In this document: positions 45,845-55,522 of the stretch, in pieces
Layout: each line of letters starts with the position of its first letter
Position numbering within the stretch: position 1 is the stretch's first letter
Assembly: GCA_015183035.1 (NCBI GenBank)
Contig: JACZZP010000015.1
Location: 372,001-436,000, forward strand
DNA: 64,000 bases
Reading direction: 5' to 3'
DNA from: Meloidogyne chitwoodi
Lineage: Eukaryota > Nematoda > Chromadorea > Rhabditida > Meloidogynidae
The notes under the pieces: model-generated
Told to the model about the DNA's origin: nothing
Databases searched by the model: none
What the model saw: only the letters and a program-made list of their open reading frames with translations
Made by a program: the position numbers and the translations under genes

Positions 45845-46764
45845 ATGGTCAAAACAAAATGTTCAATTTTTCTTCTATTATTAATCTTCTTTTTGGTCAC
45901 AAATTTCATCAATTCATTAGTTTCTGCAAAATCATTAGCAGTTTTGGATGAAGAAGGAAAAGAAGATTTTGAAGATCCTTTAAATAAAAAAAGGGAAGTG
46001 TCAAGAATTGTAGAGGAAAATGCATATGACGACAAGCGCTTACCTTCAATTAATTTTGGAAGGCTTTTTTACATCTTTGTTGCACCTATTATTGTTGTTT
46101 GCTTTGTTGTTCTTATTATTGTGAGTTTGTTGGAAATGGACAGATCACACTCAGAATATCAGAACGTTGATATAATGATAGTACAATACTTGATATTTTG
46201 GGTGTTGATATTTTTAGTGTTGATATTTTGGGTATTGATATTTTGGGTTTTGATATTTTAGGTTTTGATATTTTTAGTGTTGATATTTTGGGTGTTAGTC
46301 TTCCATATTTATCTCAACTAAAACCTTTTTTTAAGGTTCTTACTGTATACATCTTCAATAAATGGAATGAAGCAAAACTTAAAGAAATGAAGCGTCGTCG
46401 TAAACGTGAAAAATTAAAGAACAAAAAACTAGCAAAAGAATTAAAAAAAGCAAAAGAACAACAAATAACTTTGGATATGTTGGAAGCATTGTCAGAAGAA
46501 AAATTACCAATATTAACACCAGCAGAAGAATTTTTTTCAAAATCATTTAAAGCAATGGCAGAAAAAGTAGGAAGTGATACAAAATTTTTGTCTTTATCAA
46601 AAAGAAGAGGAGATGTTCATAAAAGTGAAGGTTCAGGAAAGGATAAAAATGAAAAACCTACAAAAATAATAATTTTGAAAGATGTAAGAATTGGAAGTGT
46701 AGAATCAGTACCTTCATTAGATGGAATGAAAAGACCTAAGGGAGGGGCATTAAGAGAGAAATAA
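45845..46764 (+). CDS. small membrane protein with signal peptide, unknown family
   Basis: Two exons, 45845-46120 and 46336-46764, splice GTGAGT to TTTAAG and give about 234 residues. The N-terminus has a signal-like segment (KCSIFLLLLIFFLVTNFINS). A short acidic ectodomain follows, then one membrane span (LFYIFVAPIIVVCFVVLII) that continues across the splice as LTVYIF. After NKW comes a Lys/Arg-rich, probably coiled-coil cytoplasmic region (MKRRRKREKLKNKKLAKELK) and a basic tail with GGALREK. The layout suggests a type I membrane protein. I do not recognise a family. The intron is filled by a tandem repeat that happens to stay open in two frames. Confidence 0.72.
46190..46310. repeat. 15-bp tandem array GTTGATATTTTGGGT (intronic)
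   Basis: About eight copies of GTTGATATTTTGGGT, alternating with a GATATTTTTAGTGTT variant, in the intron of the small membrane protein gene. Confidence 0.88.
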
Positions 46765-47069
46765 ATTAAAAAAAATATATTTTTATTTGTTGTTATTTGT
46801 AATTATTAAACTAATTTGTTCTTTTTATCTAAATAATTTAATTGGTAAAGAGAATTGTCAATTTTTTCTTTTTTCAACTCTCAAAAAATAATAGTTATTT
46901 AATATTATTTATTCCTTTTCCTTTATTAAAAAAGTCCGCAACTTTTATCCGCAAGTTAATTTTTATTTTTCATAAAGTAGCGGCAGGTAGAAACTTCTGG
47001 ACCCAGTTCGTTCACGTCTACCAAAATGTGTATGTAGGTTATACGGATTATTCCTTTCGGAGAATTTAC
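46765..47069. other. spacer with an unexplained non-AT-rich segment
   Basis: AT-rich spacer after the small membrane protein, except about 46975-47075, which reads AAGTAGCGGCAGGTAGAAAC, GACCCAGTTCGTTCACGTC and TACGGATTATTCCTTTCGGAG. It has base composition like a coding exon or an inserted fragment (one frame: NFWTQFVHVYQNVYVGYTDY) with a donor-like GGTATT after it. No homologue in the window. Confidence 0.35.
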
Positions 47070-47810
47070 ATTAAGGTATTTATTTTTTTTAAATTGTTTA
47101 TTTCTTTTAAATAAAATATTCAAATAATACTTTATTAGATACTTCTTAATGAGCTTAAAATTTATAAAATAATATTTTTAAAAAGTTATTTTAAGGTTTT
47201 AACAAAGTTATTGTCAAAAAGAGTAAATTTTGTATTTTTTAAAAGGTAAATTAGATGCCGTGGCAAAAATTAAATTTATTTCTCTCTCTCTCTTAACATC
47301 TCTTTCTTTAAGAAAAAATATTTAATTTATCAATAGCTACACTTATTCACGTGATTCCACCTTTAAAAATTAAATTCAATGCCTCTAAAATGCTTTGCTC
47401 TTGCTCATTTGTTTATGTCATGTGAGAATAAATTTAAAAAAAAATCAATTAAATTGAATTTATTTAAATTAAAATATTAAATTTAAAGAAATATATTAAA
47501 TTAAATATACATATTAAAATTAATTTTAAAATTAAAACTTAGATTAAATTATGGCGCCATGACAACTTGTGAAAGACATTTCGTCGCCAGGCAAAAAAAG
47601 ACATTTCGTCGAACGAATTCGGTAATTCAGCCAAAATTAGACAAAATATGCCTAAAAAACAATGGATAAAGATTAATCTGCCAATAATGGCTTAAAAATA
47701 GTCTAAAATTAAATACAAAATAGACACAAAAAATATTTTTAATTTATTTTAAAATCATCGAATCAAAAATCCCTCCCTGTGGCCCGTACTATAAGAACAT
47801 GGTTTGAGGT

Positions 47811-48045
47811 CCGGAAAATTCCTCAGAATTCCTCTCCAACTTATCGGAAAATTCCTTTTTTAGTGGCCTCTCCATAAAATTTTTGGAAAATTTAAAGTTA
47901 TTTTAGATCATTTTAATAAGATTATTCTAAAATAGTACAGTTTTTATGTTATCCAAAATCACTTTAATTATTATTTAGGAGGATTTTTTTGTTAAAAGAG
48001 GTATTTTACAGAGAAAATAATTATGCTTGGAGAGAAATTTTCCGG
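47811..48045. mobile_element. MITE with CCGGAAAATTCCTC ends
   Basis: CCGGAAAATTCCTCAGAATTCC on the left and GAGAGAAATTTTCCGG on the right are inverted. The interior (TTATTTTAGATCATTTTAATAAG, ATTATTTAGGAGGATTT) is also present, inverted, in the copy at 57695-57968. It lies in the spacer of the long inverted repeat. No clear duplication. Confidence 0.65.
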
Positions 48046-48060
48046 TCACCGAAAAATTGG

Positions 48061-48126
48061 GTGGAACTCGCTTTCCTCGAACCTTGGGTCCTTAGATCTG
48101 CGGTCTAATCCGCTAGGCTATTCCAC
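48061..48126 (-). other. tRNA-like sequence, probably a decayed tRNA or SINE head
   Basis: On the minus strand the ends GTGGAAT and GTTCCAC pair as an acceptor stem. A box-A-like TAGCCTAGCGG and a perfect five-pair stem TTAGA/TCTAA around the loop CCGCAGA (anticodon position GCA) follow, then a box-B-like GGTTCGAGG. Position 33 is C rather than U, the D arm is short and the T stem does not pair, so a functional tRNA is unlikely. Confidence 0.45.
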
Positions 48127-49349
48127 TCCACATCGGCTGATAGGAAATTAAATATCTTATTTTCTTCTTTTCCCTAGTTATTCGCTGATGTTAATTAGCG
48201 ACATAATGATTGCCGCAGGTTGTTGCAATTGTCGGATTAATTTTAAAATTAATTTTAATATGTATATTTAATTTAATATATTTCTTTAAATTTAATATTT
48301 TAAATTAAATAAATTCAATTTAATTGATTTTTTTTTAAATTTATTCTCACGTGTTATAGACAAATGATAAAATCAAAAAGAATTTTAGAGGCATTGAATT
48401 TAATTTTTAAAGGTGAAATCACGTGAATAAGTGTAGCTATTGATAAATTAAATATTTTTTCTTAAAGAAAGAGATGTTAAGAGAGAGAGAAATAAATTTA
48501 ATTTTTGCCAAGGCATCTAATTTAATTTTAAAAAATACAAAATTTACTCTTTTTTGACAATAACTTTGTTAAAACCTTAAATAACTTTTTAAAAATACTA
48601 TTTTATAAATTAACTCATTAAGAAGTATCTAATAAAGTATTATTTGAATATTTTATTTAAAAGAAGGACACAATCTTTTAAAAATAAATACCTTCTAAAG
48701 GTGAATTTCATTAACCAATTTAAAACAAAGCAAAACTTTAAGGGTATTTATTTACTTATTAACGGTAAATAGGTAGTTGACTGCCTACCTGTCTGCAAAG
48801 GAAATTTGCAGAGCGCAGGCAATATTTGTTTTTTTGGCGTTAGGAGAAGTGCACTCTTACTTTTCCTCTACACTGTAATATGCCTTTTGGCACTTTGAAG
48901 GAAAGGGATAAAATAATTAAAACATATTTATTTTATAAATGATCAAAGGACATTAATTTTGGACAACATTCTCAAATAAATTTCTAAAATATTTGGAGGA
49001 TAACAACCTTTAATGGGATTATAATGAGGGATAAAAACCAGTAAAAGGACAAATATTTAGGTAATTCAGTTTCTGTAATATGTCTCATCTGACGGACAAT
49101 TCTGAATCTTAATCTATTTCAAAAAGCTTCGATCTGTTTTAATCTTTAGTCACTTTTAAAATAAATATATTTTCACTTTATTATTAATTAATTTTAATTA
49201 TTTTATCCCTTTCTTTCCAAGTGCCAAAAGGCATATTACAGTGTAGAGGAAAAGTAAGAGTGCACTTCTCCTAACGCCAAAAAAACAAATATTGCCTGCG
49301 CTCTGCAAATTTCCTTTGCAGACAGGTAGGCAGTCAACTACCTATTTAC

Positions 49350-50157
49350 CAGGGTTGCCGCGGGTTACCCGAAACCCGAAACCCGGCCTTTTTTTCGACC
49401 CGAAACCCGACCCGAGAAAATTTAGATGAACCCGACCCGACCTTTCCAACATTACCCGATACCCGACATTATAAAAATTTTTACCCTTCTCTTTCTCTTT
49501 ACTTCTCTGACCCTTTTGAATGGAGGAGAGAGAAAAAAATTAATAAAAGAAAAATTTATTTTTATTTTAATTTGCTTCAACGTAAGTGCGCTTGTGGTTG
49601 AGTGGTTAGTAGGTTAGTCTACTTCCATAAAAAATTTGGGTTCGATTCCTATTGATGGATAAATAATTTTGTATACATTAATTACCGTCGGACTTTATTT
49701 TCGCTCGTTTTCCAATTTTTTAAATTAATTAGAAGTCCTAAATTTTCGTCTGTAGCACTAAAAAAGGTAATTTTTGGCAACTAAGCTGGAATAATTTTTG
49801 AAAATTTTTCGCCTGCGGCGCTTAATAGGGAATTTTTGTTGTAACAAAGGTTTAACAAATTTTAAAAATTGTTGTCTTAAGTGTTAAAAATGTAATTTTT
49901 TGGCAGCTGAAGTACAACATTTTTCAAAAAATTTCGCCTTCGGCGCAAAAAATCGGATTTTTGGCAATTAAGTGCAAAAATATACAAAATTTTCGCCTGT
50001 GGCGCTAATACTACCCGAAACCCGATATTTATGAAAATTAACCCGACCCGAAACCCGACCCGACATTCGAGCTCAACCCGAAACCCGACCCGAGGAATTT
50101 TCGACGACCCGACCCGAAACCCGACCCGACACTTGAGCTCAACCCGCGGCAACCCTG
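49350..50157. mobile_element. hAT-like element with ACCCGAAACCCGACCCGA core, 808 bp, perfect TSD
   Basis: Ends CAGGGTTGCCGCGGGTT and AACCCGCGGCAACCCTG are inverted, flanked by CTATTTAC at 49342-49349 and 50158-50165. The subterminal regions are runs of ACCCGAAACCCGACCCGA. The centre is different: it includes a tRNA-like sequence and repeated AATTTTTCGCCTGCGGCGC-type units. It is inserted in the end of the element at 48764. Confidence 0.9.
49588..49659 (+). other. tRNA-like sequence inside the hAT-like element
   Basis: GTGGTTGAGTGGTTAGTAGG resembles the D arm of Leu/Ser-type tRNAs, and TTTGGGTTCGATTCCTATTG has a perfect box B, GGTTCGATTCC. GTAG/CTAC could form part of an anticodon stem. Acceptor pairing was not found, so this is more likely a captured or decayed tRNA than a gene. 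Confidence 0.45.
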
Positions 50158-50414
50158 CTATTTACCCTTATTAACTGTTAACATCTTTTCTTATTTTACC
50201 TACAAACACCTTTGAACTTGAATATTCTTTTGCTGTTGCATAATATAGTATAAAAACACAACTTTTATCCAGTCAGTGTTTTAGTTTTAAATATATATTT
50301 TAAATTTATTTTTTTTTATTTTACCATTAAAGCAATTTATTTTATAAAAAGTTGATATTTTGGGTAGAATTTCTTCTTTATTAAAATTGTTAACTTAACA
50401 TTTTTATTTACTAC

Positions 50415-50540
50415 CTTTAGGGGTTAATCCACGTTTTTTTATTTAATTAGAGAAAGAGAAAAAAGAGGGCGTTTCTAGCCAATGCGTGCGTCTCTGATAG
50501 GTCTTTTTAAGTAGATGGACTAGGCAATTTATTCATTCAT
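50415..50540 (+). promoter_or_regulatory. conserved 5' block of UGT-B
   Basis: Inverse-orientation match to 41881-42000: GGGTTAATCCACG, GAGGGCGTTTCTAGCCAATG, GTGCGTCTCTGATAGG and TCTTTTTAAGTAGATGGAC lie in order about 80-200 bases upstream of the ATG at 50621. A TATA-like AGTATAAAAACAC is further up at about 50249. Confidence 0.6.
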
Positions 50541-50620
50541 TTTTTTAATTATTCTTTTTTTTTTAATATATTCCCTAAAAAATTTAAATAAATTTTATAT
50601 TTTTATTTAATTTAAGAAAA

Positions 50621-53600
50621 ATGGTTGCAATAAATTGGTTGGCCATTTTATTTTTGTTTTTTTCAATTTTTGAGTTTTTTGTTGTTGCTCCACCAAAAGT
50701 AGGAAAGACTGATGGAAGTTCCACTAAAAAAGGACTTACAGAGTTGTTTAAAAATGTTACTAAAAAAACAAGTCATGCTCATGATAACTCAAAGAAGAGA
50801 ATTTTACTTTTGGCAGATGCATTTCTGACACATTACAATTTTGCGGTAAGAAATTAAATTTATTTTGTTTGGCAAAATGTAAATTATATTTAAGAAAATG
50901 TCAAAAATATGTTTTTGTTGGAATAATTTAAAATTGCATATTAAATTATTTTAATGAAAATAGGATTGTTAAATTTTCGATAAATTTTAACTTTTTTGAT
51001 AATTAAGGGGAAATTCAATTTTAGAAATTTTTTGGAATATTAAATATTTTAGTATAAATATATTTCTTTTTTTCAGTTAAACCTGGCTAATGTTCTCGCA
51101 TCTAGAGATTTTGAAGTGGTCAGTTTTTCTAAAAAATATTTTTTTTTAATTTTTACATAGAATTGCATTGTTTTACAAATATTTTTAAATTATTTGTGAG
51201 ATATAAACTGACTTTTCAATATTTTTCAAGAATATTTTTAAAAAAGAGCCTTAAATATAATTAATTAATTTAAATTTTCTAGTATTTTGTTGTTGTCAAA
51301 TATGAAAATAAAGAATTAAAAAAACCTTTAAAGAATGTTAATATGATAGAAATATTATTTAATGATGATGGATATATTCAGACAAATGAATTTGTAAACT
51401 TTCTCCCTGGAGCAGATTGGACAGAGAAAAAACAATTTAATTTTGAAGGATTTAAAAAGTTAATAGGCTTTTATATGTTCTCTTTTTATAAAGGTTTTTA
51501 TTTAATTAAAAATTATTTAAAGTTTAGAAAGTTAAAATTATTATTTTTTCCTCATCCCGACTTTTCCTGATTATTTATTTGTTAATTATGGCATTTTTCG
51601 TTTAAAAAATTTTAATTTTTATATCAATTTTTTATTTAAGCTATAATTGAAAATCCTCAAGTTGAAATTGAAGGCAAAAATATAGGAATATTTGATTGGC
51701 TTAAAGCGAAAGTTAAAGAAAACTTTTTTGATTTGGGAATAACTGAAGTTTGTGTTATGACTGGAGCACTTTATTTATTTAAAGAAATTGGTTTGGAAAA
51801 ATATGTAACAACAACTGCTGCTTCTCCTTTTCCTGTTCATTTACATTTTCTTGGCGAAAGTTTTAACAGTGAAATACCTGGTATTTTTAAATTAATTTAT
51901 ATTTATTTCCTCTTTTTTATGAAACTCTTTTACTTAAAAATTAAAATTTAGAGAGATTCACCGCACAAGTTGGATACGGATTAGAAGGTACTCGTAAAGA
52001 AAGGAAGCCTGAAAATAAAAAGAATTATAAAGAAATTATGAACAAATTTATCAATTTTTATAAAGAAAATCATAAATTATATTTAAAAAAAGCAAGAGCT
52101 ATAGCTTTAAAAAACAACAAAAATTTAAAATTAATTAAATCTATGCCAACATTGGGTGAATTATTAAGAAAATCAAAATATTATTTTGTTAATCAACACG
52201 ATCTTGGACAATTTCCTATTCAAAATCGTTCTGAAAAAATTATTAATATTGGTGGAATTGAAATAGAAATGGAAAAACAGCTTCAAGGTAATTAAAACTT
52301 AAATTAACTAATCACAACACCGATTCTTCTATTTTTTTCACTTTGCCAAAGAGAGTGTTTATTGTACTACTCTCTCATATTTTAGTACTCTCTAACTTTC
52401 CAGGAGGTGCTTTAAGTTGTTTTTAATTGAAAGTTCTTTAGAGTATGAGAATAAATTTTAATAAAAAAGAATTTTAATGAGAGGAAAGTTAGTAAATTGA
52501 TTCTCAGCAGTGTTGTGAAAGTTCCAGTTCCGGAACTGGAAATGCTGAACTGGTTGATTCCTGGAACCGGTTTGGAACTGGAAGCGTAACTACAAACTTT
52601 TTGGAACTGGTTCCTCACCCCACAATAGTTCCGAATATTCCTGAACTGGAACTATGAAAATTAAATTGCAGTTCCGCAGTGGAAATTTTGGAACTTTTAC
52701 ATCACTGATTCTCAGCTATTAAACAGTCTTTTGAAAATTTTTATGAAAATATTTTTTGATTTATTTTATTAAATAATAAAAATAAAAAATAATTTTACAG
52801 AAGAAATGACTGCATCAACATCTACAAATATAGTAGGAGAAATTGAAGAATCTAGTACTAGTAGTAACAATTCATATGCAATTTCATATAATGATATAAA
52901 CTTCTCTTATAGGGTTTGTATAAATTTAATTTTTTTGTTTTTTGTCAGAACCAAAAACCGCAAAATAATTAAATAATTATGTTCTTCCACTCCCATTTGA
53001 GTCTTAGAATTTGATTTGATAATACTGTGAGGCTTTTTCTGCTTTTTTTTACCGTAAAAAGATAAATATTCGATGTAAATCTGATTTTCACAATCCTTAT
53101 ATAAATTTATCTGAGACTCAAAAGCCAAAAAATACCAAATATTCAATTTTTAAAAATATAAACAAAAACAATTTTACAGGATTTAGATTGTCTTGTTGTT
53201 TTTTCAATGGGAACAGCAGTTAATTTTAATGGATTTACAGAAGCACATTTTGATGTTTTAATAAATACATTTAGCAATAGAAATGATTGTAATTTTATTG
53301 TTAGAATTAAACTTGAATCTAAACTTAAAAATAAACTAGTAAAGAATAAAAAATTAGTTAAAGGAAATAATGGTGGTTATTTTAATATGGAAGGAGGTGA
53401 TATTTTCTTTTATGATGGAATGATTAAACAAAAGGAACTTTTAGGTAATTTATTTTTATTTAAAATTTAAAATTAATTTTTTAAATCATTTAATGGCTAT
53501 TTAAAAATTAAAATATATATTAATTTTTATTAATTTTAGAAAATAAAAATATTAAATTATTTGTTACTCATGGTGGTCAAAATAGCTTTAATGAGGTACT

Positions 53601-55522
53601 TTTTTATTAAATTTTTTTAATTTTAATTTTTTAAATAGGCTTTATATGCAGGAGTTCCATTAATTGTAATTCCTTTCTTTGGTGACCAACCTTCTAATGC
53701 TACACTTGCAGAATATTTAAAAATTGGTGTTGCTGTCGATTATCAAAATTTTAGTGAAAAATTTCTTGAAGCTTTTAACGAAATAATGAAGTAATATTTA
53801 AATTAACAATGAAGCTACCGGGTCACACCACAAAACAAAATAGCTTGCACTAGAGTAAATTTCAAAAAATAGATCCATTTTTGGGCATTCCTTGCGAATT
53901 GGGGTCCCGAAATTTTATTTTTTATTTTTTCATAAAAATTGGTAATAAGGGGTACTAACATGCGCTGATCACGAATATGATATCAGATTTTGTCTAACAC
54001 CTGATTTTATCTATGATTTTTCATCAATTATTTGATTTTTGGTCATTACATAATGGATGTCGGTCAAATTATATATCATTCAACTCCTCTCGAAGATCTT
54101 AGTCTATTGGTACCACTCCCATGATGCAGAAATGCCGATGAACCAAGATACAATTCCTTGAAAATCGAAAAAACGATAGTTGGAGCAATCTGATTTTTGG
54201 AGTTGAAAATTCAAATATGCATATGTATCTATTTCGAAAGCGTTTATCGACCTGAGTTGAGTGACACCAAAATCGTCACGATTGGTCGATTTTATGCAAA
54301 GTTATGACTAATCAAGAAAAATAAAAAGACGCTAAAAATCAAGTACTTGATGAAAAATCATAGATAAAATCAAGTGTTAGACAAAATCTAATATCATATT
54401 CGTGATCAGCGCCCTCGATAACCCCCAGATACAAAGTTTCAAGGGAAAATAAATAAAAAAAATTTCGGGACCCCAATTCGCAAGGAATGCCCATTTTTGT
54501 ACCAAAACCAACCGGCCATGGGCCCAAAAATTGACAAGTAATAAAATACTCCCAATAGAGATTGAAACGTAGACAAAATTAAAAAATCAAATTTAACTCG
54601 CCTTTACACATCAAAGTTTTCTTGGGGCAATATCAATCAAGTCAGTCTAGAGTATTTTTTCGGCGCAGAAAAAATAAGGCGCATAGGTAACTGGACATTT
54701 ACCAGCTCCCGGAAAGGCGTCAGTGAAGAAACAGTAAAAAAATTAAAATAAAAATACCTGAAAAGAATGAACATTTTCATTTATTTTTTCTTTTTTGTGA
54801 TTTTTTGTTCCTTTACTGACGATTTTCCAATGACTAATTTTCGGATATGAAAAATTGAACATTATATTCAACTCTAAAAGACCCTATTAACCACAATAAA
54901 ATAATACCAATTGTAAAGAAGATTGTTGCTAGCATTTAAAACGTTTAGACGAGTAATCTTTTAAAAGAGAAGTGAATATGTCATGCCTGTAGCTCAGTTG
55001 GTAGAGTGCTCGATTATCTGTGAGCGAAGGAACTTGGAGGTCACAGGTTCTATGCCCCCCGGTGTCTAAACTTTTATTTCTCTTTCTAAAAAAGGCTAAA
55101 ATAGACTGTTGAATAAGTCGATCATATGAGTAATTTTAACTTTACTTTTATTAGAATAATTGAGAATTAACTTTTTATAAACATTTAATTTGATCAAAAA
55201 TTAATCTTAATTTTAACATATTTTTAGTGAAGAAGAAAATATTTATAGAAAAAATGCCAAAATAATTAAAAATTCAATTAAAGAAGCATCTAAACGAGAT
55301 AAAGGACAAATTAACAAATTCATTCATTATATTAATAAAGCAATAAAAGATAAAAAAGGATTATTAGATTCTCTTAAAAATTTAATTAAAAATAAAAAAT
55401 TTAAATTTGAAGAAACAGAGTTACCCACAATTAAAAATTCTGTAGAGAAATTTTTAAAAGAAATTGGAGTAAGTCAAGAAGGAATAAATTCAATAATTGA
55501 GGGATATGAAGTTGATATTTAA
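50621..55522 (+). CDS. UDP-glycosyltransferase UGT-B (intact)
   Basis: Ten exons read in phase: 50621-50845, 51077-51118, 51283-51493, 51641-51880, 51952-52287, 52801-52913, 53180-53444, 53540-53595, 53639-53790 and 55228-55522, giving 644 residues. Nematode-type UGT: signal peptide (MVAINWLAILFLFFSIFEFF), acceptor-side N-terminal domain (RILLLADAFLTHYNFALNLA, VCVMTGALYLF), FVNQHDLGQFPIQNRS and NIGGIEIEME, then the nucleotide-sugar domain with CLVVFSMGTAVNFNGFTEAH and the signature LFVTHGGQNSFNEALYAGVP, IVIPFFGDQPSNATLAEYL, which has the conserved His, Gly-Gly-Gln and Asp-Gln. It is longer than the usual 520-530 residues, mainly from an insert encoded by exon 6 and Lys-rich additions. It lacks the C-terminal membrane anchor seen in most animal UGTs, ending IEGYEVDI, so it may be soluble in the ER lumen or secreted. 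The last intron (1.4 kb) holds a MITE and a tRNA-like sequence. Confidence 0.88.
52508..52707. mobile_element. hAT-like MITE with GAACTGG core, 200 bp, perfect TSD
   Basis: Ends CAGTGTTGTGAAAGTTCC and GGAACTTTTACATCACTG, flanked by ATTCTCAG at 52500-52507 and 52708-52715. The paralogous intron of UGT-C has the unfilled site (TAGCTGAGAATCAATTTATT, about 59881) with one copy. Same family as 14041 and 30492. Confidence 0.93.
53884..54491. mobile_element. Merlin-type MITE, 608 bp, 8-bp TSD, in UGT-B last intron
   Basis: Ends GGCATTCCTTGCGAATTGGG and CCCAATTCGCAAGGAATGCC, flanked by CATTTTTG at 53876-53883 and 54492-54499. Interior AACCAAGATACAATTCCTTG and AAAATCGAAAAAACGATAG are a variant of the shared Merlin-family core. 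Confidence 0.9.
54987..55068 (+). other. tRNA-like sequence in UGT-B intron
   Basis: TGTAGCTCAGTTGGTAGAGTG is a textbook box A and D arm. GCTC and GAGC may form part of an anticodon stem. GGTCACAGGTTCTATGCC has a weak box B. The ends (GCCTGTA and GGTGTCT) do not pair, so it is more likely a decayed tRNA or SINE head than a gene. Confidence 0.45.

Larger units (their letters stand above)
47070..48698. repeat. long inverted repeat, arms about 470 bp
   Basis: The left arm 47070-47540 is mirrored by 48236-48698 with high identity over its length; for example GTTTTAACAAAGTTATTGTC on the left and GACAATAACTTTGTTAAAAC on the right. The spacer is about 700 bases. Each arm is a copy of the UGT upstream block; the right arm has the orientation expected for UGT-B, the left arm is an extra copy in the opposite sense. 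Confidence 0.88.
48764..50166. mobile_element. long-TIR element (second copy of 20728 family), carrying a nested hAT-like element
   Basis: GGTAAATAGGTAGTTGACTG at the left end and CAGTCAACTACC plus TATTTACC on the right are inverted, with CTTATTAAC duplicated at 48755-48763 and 50167-50175. The arms share GGCGTTAGGAGAAGTGCAC and AAGGGATAAAATAATTAA with the copy at 20728. The interior holds, on the minus strand, the same transposase relic (NRLRFRIVRQMRHIT) with a stop codon. The last bases of the right end are split by the element at 49350-50157. Confidence 0.87.

Noticed and set aside
49877..50152. Open frame with Arg-Val-Gly-Phe repeats
   Set aside because: It reads through the ACCCGAAACCCG core of the element at 49350.
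54987..55068. Functional tRNA gene
   Set aside because: Box A is excellent but the acceptor ends do not pair and box B is poor; kept only as tRNA-like.
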